A DNA stretch of 64,000 nt from Tomocerus qinae (Eukaryota > Arthropoda > Collembola > Entomobryomorpha > Tomoceridae). Under the pieces are notes generated by a model, which saw only the letters and a list, made by a program, of their open reading frames with translations, searched no databases and was not told the origin of the DNA. The stretch lies in NCBI GenBank assembly GCA_020055645.1, contig CM034547.1, positions 23,832,513 through 23,896,512 on the forward strand, read 5' to 3'. Position 1 is the stretch's first letter. Every line of letters begins with the position of its first letter. Below are positions 13,501 to 24,400 of this stretch, in pieces. A program made the position numbers and the translations under genes.

Positions 13501-16500
13501 CATATGCTGTTCCACCCACTTTCAAACTTCTTGAAAATCTCATTAAAAAGACTCAAGTGCCGAGGACGAGCCGGCAGGAGAATTTTATGATGAAAATAAG
13601 GAATTTAACATTACTTTCTAATCTTCTCCTCATTCTGTCGATCTCAAGTGATTTCTTAGCGTCTCGTAAATGAGATTTACAACTTTTTTCCCAATAACCT
13701 AGTCTGAGAGTAGCGATGTGCCTCACAATTAAATGACTTGTAACTTGTAGACTACTCAAAGATGTAACTGTGTCTGAAGTAAGTAGGTATACGTAGAGTA
13801 GAATACTGTTCCAAGAGGGAATTAGTTTTCCATTAGGATACGTTCATACGTAATTACAAAAGCATTACCTACATGATTTTCTGTTCATACCCCATATAGC
13901 AATCTCCACCCGATTATTTTGCCAAGTTTTGAAGAGATTTTTATAGCTATATATAACTGCAATATAAATTCACGCAGGACTAAGAAACACTTCTATGGAC
14001 ATATTTCGTATTACAATCTTGACAATGCTTTTCCAGTAGCCTGCCTGAAAGGAAAGTCGTCGTAACGTTATTTTACGCCCACTGTGCACTGCTATAATAT
14101 AAATAGTAAGCTTCCTATTCACTATTATTGCAGGAGAAAATATCTTGAGAAAGGGGATTTATGTTATAACATTGTCGAAATGGGGTTAGATTAACAACTT
14201 CAATGATTTCGAAGTTTATGGTGGGCGAAATGTCATAATAGTGAATACATGGGAATGCTTTATTACTTTATACAGTACACGAGTTATTAAATATTACAAG
14301 TTTAAACCGTATTAAGACAGTGCGGCACACTTGCAAAGTTCACGAAACTTCTTGGTTTGTTTTATTCCTTTTGGGGTATAATTCATCTAAACTTTGTGTA
14401 AATTATCCTACAACTTTATTAAATCCAACAAAGCTTTCTCTCCTGTAATGCTCATAATCCTTGCTTTCTTAGTCTACCAGTACATTCATTATGAACCCTA
14501 CAGAAGAGGTTATACTAATATTTAGTATATGTATAATGAACGGTCTATGATGTTGATGATTTGATTGTGCAAAGGAGACCTGCATGTGCAATCTACATTC
14601 TGTAGCTAACGATTGTGTGTACTTTATTAGAATTTAATTGTTTGCTTAGCTGAATTCTAGATTTCTCATGGCTTTGTGAAATCTTTTATTATTTGCAGAG
14701 TTGGACGAGACTAAACTCCCTCCTCATATTCTGGAGAAAGGTGTACTATTCATCAGAGGGAAAGATAACTGGGGAAAGAAGCTATTGATCTTCAAAGCCA
14801 AATATCATAACAAAGGATCGGAACAGATTGAAAATCTCCAGAAATTCATCGTTTACTATTTCGAAAGGATAGAACGGTTCGTTTCGCGTTCATTGCTCTT
14901 TTTCCTTATTCACCCATTGTTAACACTAAACCTTATAGTTATAAAACATTCCATCAAATATATATACATTATATAGAGAATATTTTTGTACAACTCAGTC
15001 CAGATAAAAGACACGTCTTCTTCCCTGTCTGGAAATGACTAACCTATCAGTGTGTCTTGTGTAATATTTTATTACTTTTCACGTCACTTCCTTCTCTACT
15101 TCTTTGAATCACAAGGTCTACCTATATTTGTCTTGGGTATATCCGGTCATATTTCTGAAGGAGTATTAAATAGGTCGTAGTGGAAAGGTAGCAGGGTCGA
15201 GTTTAAATAGATAGCAGAAGTGTAAAGTCTGTTTCCTTCTATTCTGATCTCTCCCATTTATTTCCTCGCTTTTTTACACTGAGATTCTTTCCGACAGATA
15301 GAAGACTTAACAAGAACATAACCCTCTCATCCACCCACAAACGAAACCAAAAGACAAGTGGGGCACACGCAGTAAAGTAATATCACTCGATCTCAATCTT
15401 CATGTTGCTTTCCAACAACTTTTCTCTTTTCTTTATCCGGTTCTCGTCTATTCTCTCCGTCTGTCTCTGCACATTGTTCCATCTCCTCCTCTCTCCCCAC
15501 GTTACCTACACTCTCAATCTATTCTGTCTTCTACTCGGCCCAACTACCTACTTCCCCATTCTTCCCCTGTCAGACTTCAGCCCACTCAAAATTGATTCTC
15601 AAACTTTTTCTCTTCATAAACTTTATGAAAGTGATCTATAACTGACAGCAGTAAAAACATTACAACTAAATGCTACTCCAATATAGAACAAAAATAATAC
15701 TTATTTCTACATTTCCTAGACATGCTACAAAGAAAATATTTCTTTTTATAGCGGCCCTTTGAGATTTACAAAGTTTAAGTCTGCATCCGTGTCAATAAGC
15801 CTTCTGTAAAGTGGTGCTCAGTATTTATGAGTTAAATAGTATTCACCATCTCTTGCAAATCTTTGCTGCCCAGTAGACACTACCGTGCCGAAAATTTATT
15901 TTCTAAGGGTTTCTATTTCTTCTTATACTTCCTAAATTAGATATCTGATGTAACTGGCATAAAATATTAGCAATAAGGTAAAATTTTGTATATAAATGAG
16001 GTTTGTGATGCAAAGATAGGAATACATGCAGATACCATGCGTAGAGAATACTATTTGAATCGATGAAGTATTTCGATGCAGTGAAGAAATGAGAAATATA
16101 ACATCATTTGCGTCAATAATGAGATTTTCATTTTAATTCCTTTGCAGAGAGACGAATAGCGATCAAATCTCTATAATTTTCGACATGAAAGATACGGGAT
16201 GGAATAATATGGATATGGATTTTGTTCGGTACTTGATCACGCTTTTGAAGACCTATTATCCTTTCTTTGTTAACTACGTGAGTCTTTCTGGAAGCATTTT
16301 TAGCAATTAAAAGTTCGGAGAAGGGTGTTGCATAAAGATCTTTGTCACTTAAACTTTGTTTTTTCCTTTACACAGTTGGTGATTTTTGAAATGCCGTGGC
16401 TTCTAAATGGTAAGTATGAATAGATTTCAAAGCTTTTGAGCCGCTTTTAGAAAGTTGAAGCAATTGGCTAGGTCATTATTTATTCATGAGTCGTATCCTT

Positions 16501-19500
16501 TGCCAAAATCAATACCCTTAGGGTTGAAGTGTCTTCAAGTATATAGATACCTTTTAGCTCTGTGGTCTCATAATATTTGTTAAAAGCCAACTTTCTGGTC
16601 TGTTATAGAGTAAAGTTGCAATCAAGAGAAAATAACAAATATAGTAGTATTTAGGTCGCATCTGGTGGGATTTCGCAAAACAATGTATTTTCTTAACATT
16701 AAGGCGTGTCGGGCATAAGTTTAAGGATCTCCTCTCCATTACATGTGTGTATATATACGACCGCGTAATCTTCGTCTATGTTTTTGATTTACCTAACCGT
16801 GTAACTTTACTTTGGATTTATGCAGCTGCTTGGAAAATCATCAAAGGATGGTTACCACCAAAGTTTGTCGACAGAGTCAAGTTTCTAGATAAGAAGACGC
16901 TAAAAGACTATATCTCCGTGGAGAACCAACTGGTAGAATGGGGAGGCACCGATGACTACAAGTACAAATTCGAGCCCGAAATTCGCCAAAAACGAACTGC
17001 AGCTTCTAATGGAATAGCTCCGGAAGTAAAAGCTCGCAAGCCGAGCAAAGTAAGTAAATCCTACCACTGGCTCCCTAGAACTTTAAATGGCTATTACTAT
17101 AACCTTTAATTTCGTTTAGTACTAACTACCTTCTCTTTTCATAGGATACGCACTTAGCTAGTAACGCTCTCAACTGAAAGCATTCAATTACTTAGAAGAA
17201 CCCTGTATATATAGACAGTAGTAGTAGCATTTCCATCCATTCTCCACCTCTATGACAGCATTTTCATTTTCCAAACCTATTTTACGTCCCAGAATGAAAC
17301 ACAAATGGTTTTCTCTGATAACTTGAGAAACTCACTGCTGTGTTATGTTACTGCCCAAATTACTAACCTATTCTTTTAACGTTGAATACGTTCCTACATG
17401 AATACATACAATATACCCAGGGTTTTGTATAACAGAATCAGGTTTTGTCACTTGGTTTCCTTTCTACTTTCTTCATTACTCTTATTTCTCTCTCAATCTC
17501 TGATAAACTCTCCCGTCCTGCATTTTCATGTTCTACCTTATAGGGCATGAAATGAGAATTGAAACTTGGAGGATCAACTAACGATAGCCATTGCAAATAA
17601 TCTCAATGATTTTGATAGCAGCTTTCTACCAACTCAGAAGTTTTTGTAGTTCTATTGCACAAATAACTGAAAATGTGCTACACGTTAAAAGTGTAGGATT
17701 TCCTCATCCTTTACGTTTGTAAGTCAAGGCTATTCTTACTACACATTCCGATGAACTTGAATAGTGGTACTATAACTACATTAGAGAAACAGGAAATTAA
17801 TACAAATTAAATCACTCAAGTTATACAATGGGAAAATGAAATAGATACAATATCTAGGTTAAATCAATTTGTGCACTAAAAATTAAGATCTCTAGACTAT
17901 AGCGGATGTATGCTAATGATTACTTAACACAGTCAAAAGCACTTTACTATAAATTCGACAGTAGTGATTTATTTACCTGTTGAGGTTTTGGCGAATGTCA
18001 ATTCTATAGAAATGTAACACGATGATATCAGTAGAAAAACCGGATCCATAAAATACTTTGATGATATCTTGGAAGATTGCACAGGGAAGAGGGAAGTCCT
18101 ATAGCATTACTTCCATTGTCAATGTCGGTTTCTAGTTTCTTCTGTGGAGGAGGACATCCTTATTTATTGGCCTTTGTGTGGAAATTGAATTTGTTTCTGT
18201 AGTTACATAATAATACGAACGAGTTACTCTTCCTTTTTATTATGTATTAGACTATTGCACATTCGGTAGCCATCTGTGTACTACGGACTATTATGTGAGT
18301 TGGCCTTGCATTTTAAACTACTTAGTCAAAATGAGTCCTTGAAGAAAGAATGTACAAACACGTTAAAATGTCTTCAAAACCATCACCAACTAGTATAGCT
18401 TCTAAAAACTTTTCGACTGATGAGCAGAGTGAACTAAATTCTAGAGATAGCAGTGAGATAGATTATGGTGGGTGAGTCAAATTAAAAGTATTTCTAAAAT
18501 GCCGTTTTATTTGATTTTAGGTTCAATTTTCAGGAAATGATCAGCAAAGAGAGTACCAACAGACTGAACATGTCAATTCACCTCCGCCTAGTCCAATGCA
18601 ACATTCTTCCGAAACATCATTCCATGCTAGTGGTACGTGGCTTTAGTATTCTAATTTATTTTATTGTAAAAATTATAAGAAAAGTACTCACCTTTAGTAC
18701 CTTTTCATCAAAAAGGCAATAATGATGACCTACATTAATCAAATATAGAATTAGGCAGTTATCCTACTTGGCGTAATATATTAGAGTGTGTAAAAGGGAT
18801 TTAGTATGAAGAAAGTATAGATAATCCTATGTGAGTGGTAAGTATAATTCGGAGTAGGGCTTTCAGCAAATGGCAATTGTAAAAAGATTATTGATGCGAT
18901 GATGGGACTGTCTTGGTGCCTTATTTTAAGCGAGAACGTGAACAACGTTGGATAGCAAAGATCTATGTTCTATAGGGAATGTAATAATAATGTTGATATA
19001 TTCTTTTCTCATGCGTAGGTACCCATTCCCTTGCCGAGGTTGACAGTTCTGTCTCTTTCCAGTCGAATGAAAACGAAGATTACGTCGCTGTGCTAAGGGT
19101 TCGTAATATTGATCCTAATGGAGCCAAGGTGATTTTCAAAGTAAGTCACATCACATCTTGTCAAATTATCTGAAAAGAGGAAGAAATGTGTAAGAAAATC
19201 TATATCTTGCAGTGTACCTATCCTAAACACAATGTTCTGTTAAATTACCTTTATTACTGAGATAGAATGTACACAAATAGAAATATAGATCAGTCTTGGT
19301 GGATCTAAGAATGTTGTTAGTTGGTATAATAAATAGAGATACACGTTTCTTGATTTCATTGCTTTTCAAACGAGAAGGAATGGAGGGCAGGAGAATAAGC
19401 AGAAATGCGTTCAGCCCTGCAGAAATAATATGATTAATTGCATATTGTGTACTCGTTGTGCTACTGTTCATTTGTGTTGTATACCATTAGATCAAAACAA

Positions 19501-21185
19501 CTTCTCCAGATAAATACCGAGTCAAGCCTACCATCGGGATTGCGAGTCGGAGTGGCAGTACAGTCGAGGTCGTTATTACAACTCATAGTGGAGTTACAGC
19601 TGGATCAATGACGAGAGACCGATTCCAACTTCTCGTCGCCCGTGTTCCGCCAGATGTACAGCTCAGTGGCTACGAAAGCTCCGATGCACAGTCCTCGCAC
19701 AGCAACTTCCAACAACTCAACAATATCTTCAAAGTAAGAAATACAGACTGTTCGTTAATGTCATACCATTCAACAACCTCACCTTCCATCTCGAAATCTG
19801 CTCCTGCAGTTACCTATTACAATGTAGTTCACTCAAGTCACATACCGAACATACGACGTCCGTTTCTCTGCTTCTTTAGTCAGTAATATGATATAGCCAA
19901 GAAGGAAATGAGCCGAAATCAACTACAAGTCAAGTCCCCCCCTTTCCATTTGCTTTGCGCTATTCAACCACACTGGCCAAAGACAGAGACAGATAGATGC
20001 GAATGGAATATTTTTATAGCGCCCAAGGAAAATAGGCTATCAAGATGAAAATAGCTTTCTCTTGTACTCCTTTAATATATATATAACTGTAAATAAGCCA
20101 CAAACTCAATGAACGATCCTGGCTAAATGGAAATCGGCTTCCCTCCCTCCCATCGCTAACTATGCGCTCTGTATTAGATAACTTGGGAAATGCAGAAATG
20201 GGAATCAAATAGGCTTTAAGCTTAATGCAACTGGAAAGCGACGGGAGGCATATGAATTTCTGTATTAATTTACACTTTGGCTTCCCAACTTCCTATTCCC
20301 GTGTAGATACAGAAGTAGTCACACTATTTATGTAGACCTGTTAATATGAATATAAATAACAGTCACTGACATGAATCTGCAGTATGCATTAGTGCTACGT
20401 TCAAATGCAGTAACTCACTAAGTAAACATGCATAGGAAACATAATAAAATATCTTTTCCGTATGGGCACTGCTCTGTAGTCGCCCAAGTGTCAATAATCA
20501 AGTAAAATATGAGAAAAGGATCTGTCCCTGGTGAAAACGACCTACATAGGACTATCTTCCATATTTATTACACTTTGGGAGGATTAACCCATGGAAAGAT
20601 AGTGCTGCATTATATTCTCAACGATCAATGAATAAGATATCTATTCTGCGTGACAATTCCCTTAATTTCTTTCCTTTGTTTTATTGTAACAGAAAATTGT
20701 GAGTGCTGAGGGTGCTGTTGTTGAGACATACCGAATAGGACTAAAAGTTGAAGCTCGTCCTGGAGATACCGGAACATCTGCAGGTGGCACAGTATCAATG
20801 AATGAAGAAAGAATGAAAAAAGGACTAGACGATTTAGAAAAGAAGGTAAATAGAAAGTTGCTATCTCCGTTTTCTCCCGAGCCAAAGAAACTATTTAAAT
20901 TGATTTTCATTTGTTTAGATTACCGAGTCAGTCACTAGGCAAGTTGATCCAAAGCTTGCCAAATTACAAAAGATGATGTCGATAATGTTAGGATTACTGT
21001 TTTCTGTATTTCTCCTGGCGGTTATTACTTGGATGAGAATGCCAACGTCATGTTGTTCACAATCACTTACCTGCCCATCAGGTGACACACCGCCACCCAC
21101 CGTAGAAAGTTCAAGCTGGATGAGAGATGTTCCCGCTGATGACATCAATAATCCACTGCCAAATGAAAAATGTTCATTACCATAA
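7492..21185 (+). CDS. MOSPD2: MOSPD2 homologue: CRAL-TRIO and MSP domain ER membrane protein
   Basis: Reconstructed exons: 7492-7567, 11063-11206, 14699-14876, 16148-16277, 16376-16409, 16826-17049, 17145-17160 (tentative), 18336-18467 (start tentative), 18534-18632, 19019-19140, 19491-19733, 20693-20845 and 20919-21185. Phases agree throughout and give about 605 residues; human MOSPD2 has 518. Residues 1-73 are helical and include QDLERVKTDNLW. Residues 80-230 are the CRAL-TRIO lipid-binding domain, with VIFEMPWLLNAAWKIIKGW close to human IVIFDMPWLMNAAFKIVKTW. Residues 263-345 form an acidic/Ser-rich linker. Residues 348-466 are the MSP domain (SPDKYRVKP, DRFQLL). One transmembrane helix lies at about 536-555 and is followed by a 50-residue tail. 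Known role: human MOSPD2 sits in the ER membrane and its MSP domain binds FFAT motifs of partner proteins at organelle contacts. The family call is firm; the linker exons are less certain. Confidence 0.93.
7568..11062 (+). other. MOSPD2 intron 1
   Basis: This 3.5-kb AT-rich intron shows no exon with family resemblance. The open frames at 10451-10979 on the minus strand look like chance. Confidence 0.6.
11063..11206 (+). CDS. MOSPD2: MOSPD2 coding exon 2
   Basis: It encodes DFCPQDLERVKTDNLW and continues to QWRKEFGTN, matching human DARDVERLQQDDNW ... QWRKE. Two acceptors compete: AATGCAG|AC at 11063 and CCACAG|GAC at 11077. Only the first keeps frame with exon 1 (phase 1) and preserves the residues before DLERV, so it is chosen. 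The exon ends AATG|GTAAGA, phase 1. Confidence 0.88.
11207..14698 (+). other. MOSPD2 intron 2
   Basis: A 3.5-kb intron with no recognisable gene. The stretch at 13040-13330 is less AT-rich and more complex than the rest but shows no open frame or known element. 13780-13792 carries the recurrent word TAAGTAGGTATAC described in the findings. Confidence 0.55.
14699..14876 (+). CDS. MOSPD2: MOSPD2 coding exon 3 (start of CRAL-TRIO)
   Basis: It encodes ELDETKLPPHILEKGVLF, then KKLLIFKAKYH and QKFIVYYFERIER. These align with human NESSIPRWLLEIGVIYLHG, NKLFWIRVKYH and AFWLERYAKR. Acceptor TTTGCAG|AG, entry phase 1. The donor is a non-consensus ACG|GTTCGT and the exit phase is 2. Confidence 0.9.
14877..16147 (+). 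other. MOSPD2 intron 3, with pyrimidine-rich tract
   Basis: About 1.3 kb with no coding signal. From about 15220 to 15620 the plus strand is markedly C/T-rich, which opens frames by avoiding stops but gives no known protein. Confidence 0.55.
16148..16277 (+). CDS. MOSPD2: MOSPD2 coding exon 4 (CRAL-TRIO core)
   Basis: It encodes ISIIFDMKDTGWNNMDMDF and LITLLKTYYPFFVNY, matching human VTVMFDLSETGINSIDMDF and IINCFKVYYPKYLSK. Acceptor CCTTTGCAG|A, donor TAC|GTGAGT. Entry phase 2, exit phase 0. Confidence 0.92.
16376..16409 (+). CDS. MOSPD2: MOSPD2 coding exon 5 (34 nt)
   Basis: This very short exon encodes LVIFEMPWLLN, the CRAL-TRIO core strand equal to human IVIFDMPWLMN. It has a pyrimidine tract with CACAG|TT and the donor AATG|GTAAGT. 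It follows a 98-bp intron. Confidence 0.9.
16826..17049 (+). CDS. MOSPD2: MOSPD2 coding exon 6 (end of CRAL-TRIO)
   Basis: It encodes AAWKIIKGWLPPKFVDRVKF, then LKDYISVENQLVEWGGTDDY, matching human AAFKIVKTWLGPEAV and VQDYVSVEYLPPHMGGTD. It runs into a basic stretch ending ARKPSK at donor AAA|GTAAGT, phase 0. Without splicing the frame stops at 17107-17109. Confidence 0.93.
17145..17160 (+). CDS. MOSPD2: Possible 16-nt microexon, or alternative C-terminal exon, of MOSPD2
   Basis: It follows a strong acceptor, CCTTCTCTTTTCATAG|GAT, after a 95-bp intron. Exon 6 leaves in phase 0 and the next open exon accepts phase 1, so an exon of length 1 mod 3 is needed; GATACGCACTTAGCTA|GTAACG is 16 nt and fits (DTHLA). 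The donor is weak. If it is not used, the frame ends at TGA a few codons on (DTHLASNALN-stop), giving a soluble CRAL-TRIO isoform without MSP or membrane anchor. Other undetected exons are possible. Confidence 0.4.
17161..18335 (+). other. MOSPD2 intron in the linker region
   Basis: About 1.2 kb with no other exon that I could see. Its right end is uncertain because several acceptors lie before the next exon. Confidence 0.4.
18336..18467 (+). CDS. MOSPD2: MOSPD2 linker exon (5' end uncertain)
   Basis: It encodes a Ser/acidic linker including MSSKPSPTSIASKNFST and DSSEIDYG, with no domain. A stop at 18332-18334 limits the exon's left end. Acceptors at 18336, 18345 and 18399 all accept phase 1. 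The frame to exon 8 requires the donor TATG|GTGGGT at 18468; the stronger overlapping GTGAGT four bases later would shift frame. Confidence 0.6.
18534..18632 (+). CDS. MOSPD2: MOSPD2 linker exon (99 nt)
   Basis: It encodes GNDQQREYQQTEHVNSPPP and SPMQHSSETSFHAS, a Pro/Ser/Gln-rich linker. It lies 66 bp downstream of the previous exon, close to the lower size limit for introns. A second acceptor 13 bp upstream (18521) opens a different frame that ends soon after in the next exon. This frame is chosen because it joins the MSP domain. Confidence 0.7.
19019..19140 (+). CDS. MOSPD2: MOSPD2 exon: start of MSP domain
   Basis: It encodes HSLAEVDSSVSFQSN, then YVAVLRVRN and GAKVIFK. It aligns with human LLHISPAEELYFGS ... 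KTLIVLTNVTKNIVAFKV. Acceptor GCGTAG|GT, donor AAA|GTAAGT. A later acceptor with a better pyrimidine tract (CTTTCCAG|TCG at 19063) would delete the first MSP strand. Confidence 0.88.
19491..19733 (+). CDS. MOSPD2: MOSPD2 exon: MSP core
   Basis: It encodes IKTTSPDKYRVKPTIG, VEVVITTHSGVTAGS and DRFQLLVARV, matching human RTTAPEKYRVKPSNS, VDIVVSPHGGLTVSA and DRFLIMAAEM. In-phase 81-codon exon, donor AAA|GTAAGA. In the FFAT-binding loop the Arg of human R404 is kept, while the human L406 position is Gln. Confidence 0.95.
19734..20692 (+). other. MOSPD2 intron between MSP core and coiled region
   Basis: A 959-bp intron with no gene seen in it. Confidence 0.6.
20693..20845 (+). CDS. MOSPD2: MOSPD2 exon: post-MSP segment
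   Basis: It encodes KIVSAEGAVVETYRIGLKVE, corresponding to human FWKEVPRNKVMEHRLRCHTVE, then a Gly/Thr-rich stretch and a charged helix (EERMKKGLDDLEKK) likely to form a short coiled coil before the membrane. Exon of 153 nt, donor AAG|GTAAAT. Confidence 0.9.
20919..21185 (+). CDS. MOSPD2: MOSPD2 last coding exon: membrane anchor and tail
   Basis: It encodes ITESVTRQVDPKLAKLQKMM, then the hydrophobic helix SIMLGLLFSVFLLAVITW, then about 50 residues with four cysteines and many Pro/Ser before TAA at 21183-21185. The preceding intron is only 73 bp. In human MOSPD2 the protein ends a few residues after the anchor, so the long tail is a difference. It would lie in the ER lumen if the topology is conserved. 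Confidence 0.93.
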   Translation: MTESVTRQVDPKLAKLQKMMSIMLGLLFSVFLLAVITWMRMPTSCCSQSLTCPSGDTPPPTVESSSWMRDVPADDINNPLPNEKCSLP

Positions 21186-21465
21186 GCTACAATTATATTT
21201 AACCCAATGTCAATGCATGCAGCTTCATGTTTTTCATCCTATAACACATATCAAAGATAAATGTGACGACAGTTGTCTTTAGAATGTAAAATATATTTAT
21301 TACATCTGTTGTGTATTTTAATCCTAGTTGATTTTATTCAGGTTTTTTGATTCTCTTAAATAAAAGATTATGTAAAAAGCTCAAATCCTTCCTAATAACT
21401 CTTTGATTCAACTGTACATGACAAATATCGCAAAGACAATCCAATAAACAATCATTTTATTCCTT
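21186..21465 (+). terminator. MOSPD2 3' UTR with two poly(A) signals
   Basis: AATAAA occurs at 21359-21364 (TTAAATAAAAG) and at 21443-21448 (CCAATAAACA). The second is followed by a T/GT-rich stretch (CTGTTTGTATT) suitable as a downstream element, so cleavage near 21460 is likely. Read from sequence only. Confidence 0.6.
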
Positions 21466-24400
21466 AACTGTTTGTATTAACTTTTCTCTAATTTATTCAC
21501 TAAACATAACTACTACAACTTTCAATCACCCAAATGAAAATCTAGTATTTTGTAGAACAAGAATATTTTTATATCTGATTCATGAATCATGATCACGCAT
21601 GATCATCAGTTATTTGAACAAAAAATGATTATTCAAGCAAATCTGCATGTATCATACCTTGGATCTACATCAGTAATAATTACAATAATATGATTCGTTA
21701 CAATCTTTAGTTGATGTCAGTCTGTCCATGCTAAATATTTGCAACGCTTTGGGCGATTTTCCAAAATAAATTAAGAAGTACATTTTTGCCATACTTATGT
21801 TTGATTTCTCTGGAGATTGTTTACATCGACCATAGTTGCAAAATTTGCTATGGGATATCGAATTTCAGAGGTGGATGTCGTTGTCATTATCGGATATTGA
21901 ACTAACAAAAGTTGTGCTAAGGTGAGTTGACGTGGAAGAGTTTTAGGTTGTAATTTATTAGAGATTGCGGAACGATGGAAGATATTGTCAGTAGGAATTT
22001 GTTCCAATTTTGCTGTAAAAGTCCGTTGACTGGTGTGCGTAGCCAGTTTCTTTTCCGCTATTCTTATATTCGTGAAGAAAACGCATGAGCAAAGTTTCTT
22101 TTTTGTGAGGTTTTGGTTTAGTGCAGTGCAGATTTAGTTAGGATCCTGGATCACCCTAGTTTTCTTGCCTATACTGCATTGGACTGTATTATGGCATGCA
22201 TAACTAGTTGGAACAGAATGAAAGAGTGTAACAAGGCAAAGGAAATTCAAGTCAACCCTTTTAGCTCACGTTCAACTCACTTTACTCCACTCCACTATTA
22301 CCAACTTACCAGAATACGAATGTGTTAAATCACAATTCTTCATACGTGCATGCATATCCCCATTCAATTCCACCGAAACTCGTACACATTTCCATGTCTT
22401 ATAATAACTCCTACTCAGCTATTTCCTCTTGACATTTCTTGCGGTGCGAAGTGGAAGTTTTAATGTTTGCTCTTGCCTTCTCTATTTATACGTGTCCCTT
22501 CCTTTATTAACGAAACGAAGAGCGTTGAAGAGCATTAAAGTAATGTTAAAACAAGTCTAAATATGAACCCAAAACTCCGGAGCTCTCTGAATGTGAAACA
22601 ATCTTTTGTGAATCAGCACTAACTGCAGATGGAAGTAAAAAATTTATGCTTTTGTGTTTTAATATGTATACTTATGCATATTTGAAGCTATATGTGTAAA
22701 ATGTTCCAGTTACTATATAGCTCAAGGGCTAAGTCAGCTACATGCAAAATAATCATAAAAATTTTCATGTCTTTCCTTATCTTACGACATGTACGAGGGA
22801 GTCAAACGTGTCAAATTCCATGTCTGCAGTTCTTAAATATTACATCAATTGAGATTCAACCCGCAGCGGTTATGATTGAAGTCAAAATGTCAAAGGAATG
22901 ATTAGGTAACTACACAGAGTACTATAATTACAAACTTACCAAATAGGTCTTCATTTAATTATACATACTTTCAATACTTAATAGGAGGTTGTAGATGTAC
23001 TAATAATAGTTTTAGCGTCCCTCAAAAACCAAATACATTTAGGCCACGTGCATTTTCTTTGTCTTAATTACTAGCATTTCCTTATTGAATTTCCAGGGTC
23101 AAAAGATTGTAAGAGAGAAGCTACATTACCTACTTGGTTGCAAAACTAGTATTTTAGTATTCAATTAAGAGTATACCTACTTACCTATAAATTATTAAAG
23201 TGTATGACTAAGAAGTGAAATGAGTAAAGGACATTTTATGATGAATGCAAAATTGAGTGCGGGAGCAATACACACAAACGCATGTATATTTAAGTAGACA
23301 TGCACATGCAAGTGGAGATAAAGTTACTTCCCAGATTACACAGCCGAGTATAGTGACATAAAATACACTTACGTTTTGAACATATAAGTATCGCTGAATG
23401 AATTGAACTGCAAAGAAATTCGAAAGTATGAAATGAAAGCGTCTCGTTCTCAACACAAACAAACAGGGCATGGATATATCCATGCAGAATAATCAATAAA
23501 TCCTCCACCTTTACGACTTTCTCGTTTGGTATTGCCCAAAATAGGTATTCCCATTCCATTTTCCATTCAACTCACATGGGAGCTCATGTCAATGCATTAC
23601 ACTCTCCTCTCCTAGTGCTATTGCCCTGTGTCTCGAGACGGAAAATGTAAATAATGTAAAAAGCAAAGTTATAGTAAATAGGTATAAACATACGTCTGGA
23701 TATACTCAGACAATCGTCATTGTATTCTCCCTGTATTCATCTCCGAGTTCAATGCTACTTTACCGAATATACACCTAATATTTCCTATGAATATGAGCAT
23801 TGTCTCCGCTACTATATATTATAGTTATTTCAATTGCCGAGAGACTTGGCTAAACTGGAACTGGCCTAACTTCACTTCACTTTAGCTTACTACGGCTTGG
23901 AATACCAAATGCAAAAGCTCCGTGCACGAACCTTTATGTAAAATGTATGCAAATGGGTAGTTGTTCTCCTATTTACTGCATGTCCTTCCACGAAATATTG
24001 ACAGCAATCAAGTTAAGAGTGGGTGTTCAGGAAATTTTCGCTTTTCAAATGACATCACTTTAAAAGGGGTGTCTGGCGGGGCATGAACTTTTCTTTCCCT
24101 ACCCGCTCGTTATTTCTATCTGCCCACAAATGCATTTCGCTGTTCATTTTCTTTAGCATCCTCTCTTCTTATTGCAATTTTAAGCTATTTTATCAATCTA
24201 AAAGAAGTGCAGACCAAATCAGAATGCCAATAACTTTCATAAAGCGTCAATACTTCCACCATTTCACAAAATCGGTATTGTTGGGTGTTAAAAAACGAAA
24301 GACCAGGCAAATCTCTATTTTCCTTTTGGTGTTCAGACTATTTTTCTCTATATATTAGCTGTGTTTGAGTGTAATGCAACATGTAAAGTAGGTAATAGGA

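Noticed and set aside
18537-18722. Open frame over MOSPD2 exon 8 in a different frame
   Set aside because: That frame does not join the full MSP domain; the chosen frame does and gives a typical Ser/Pro linker.
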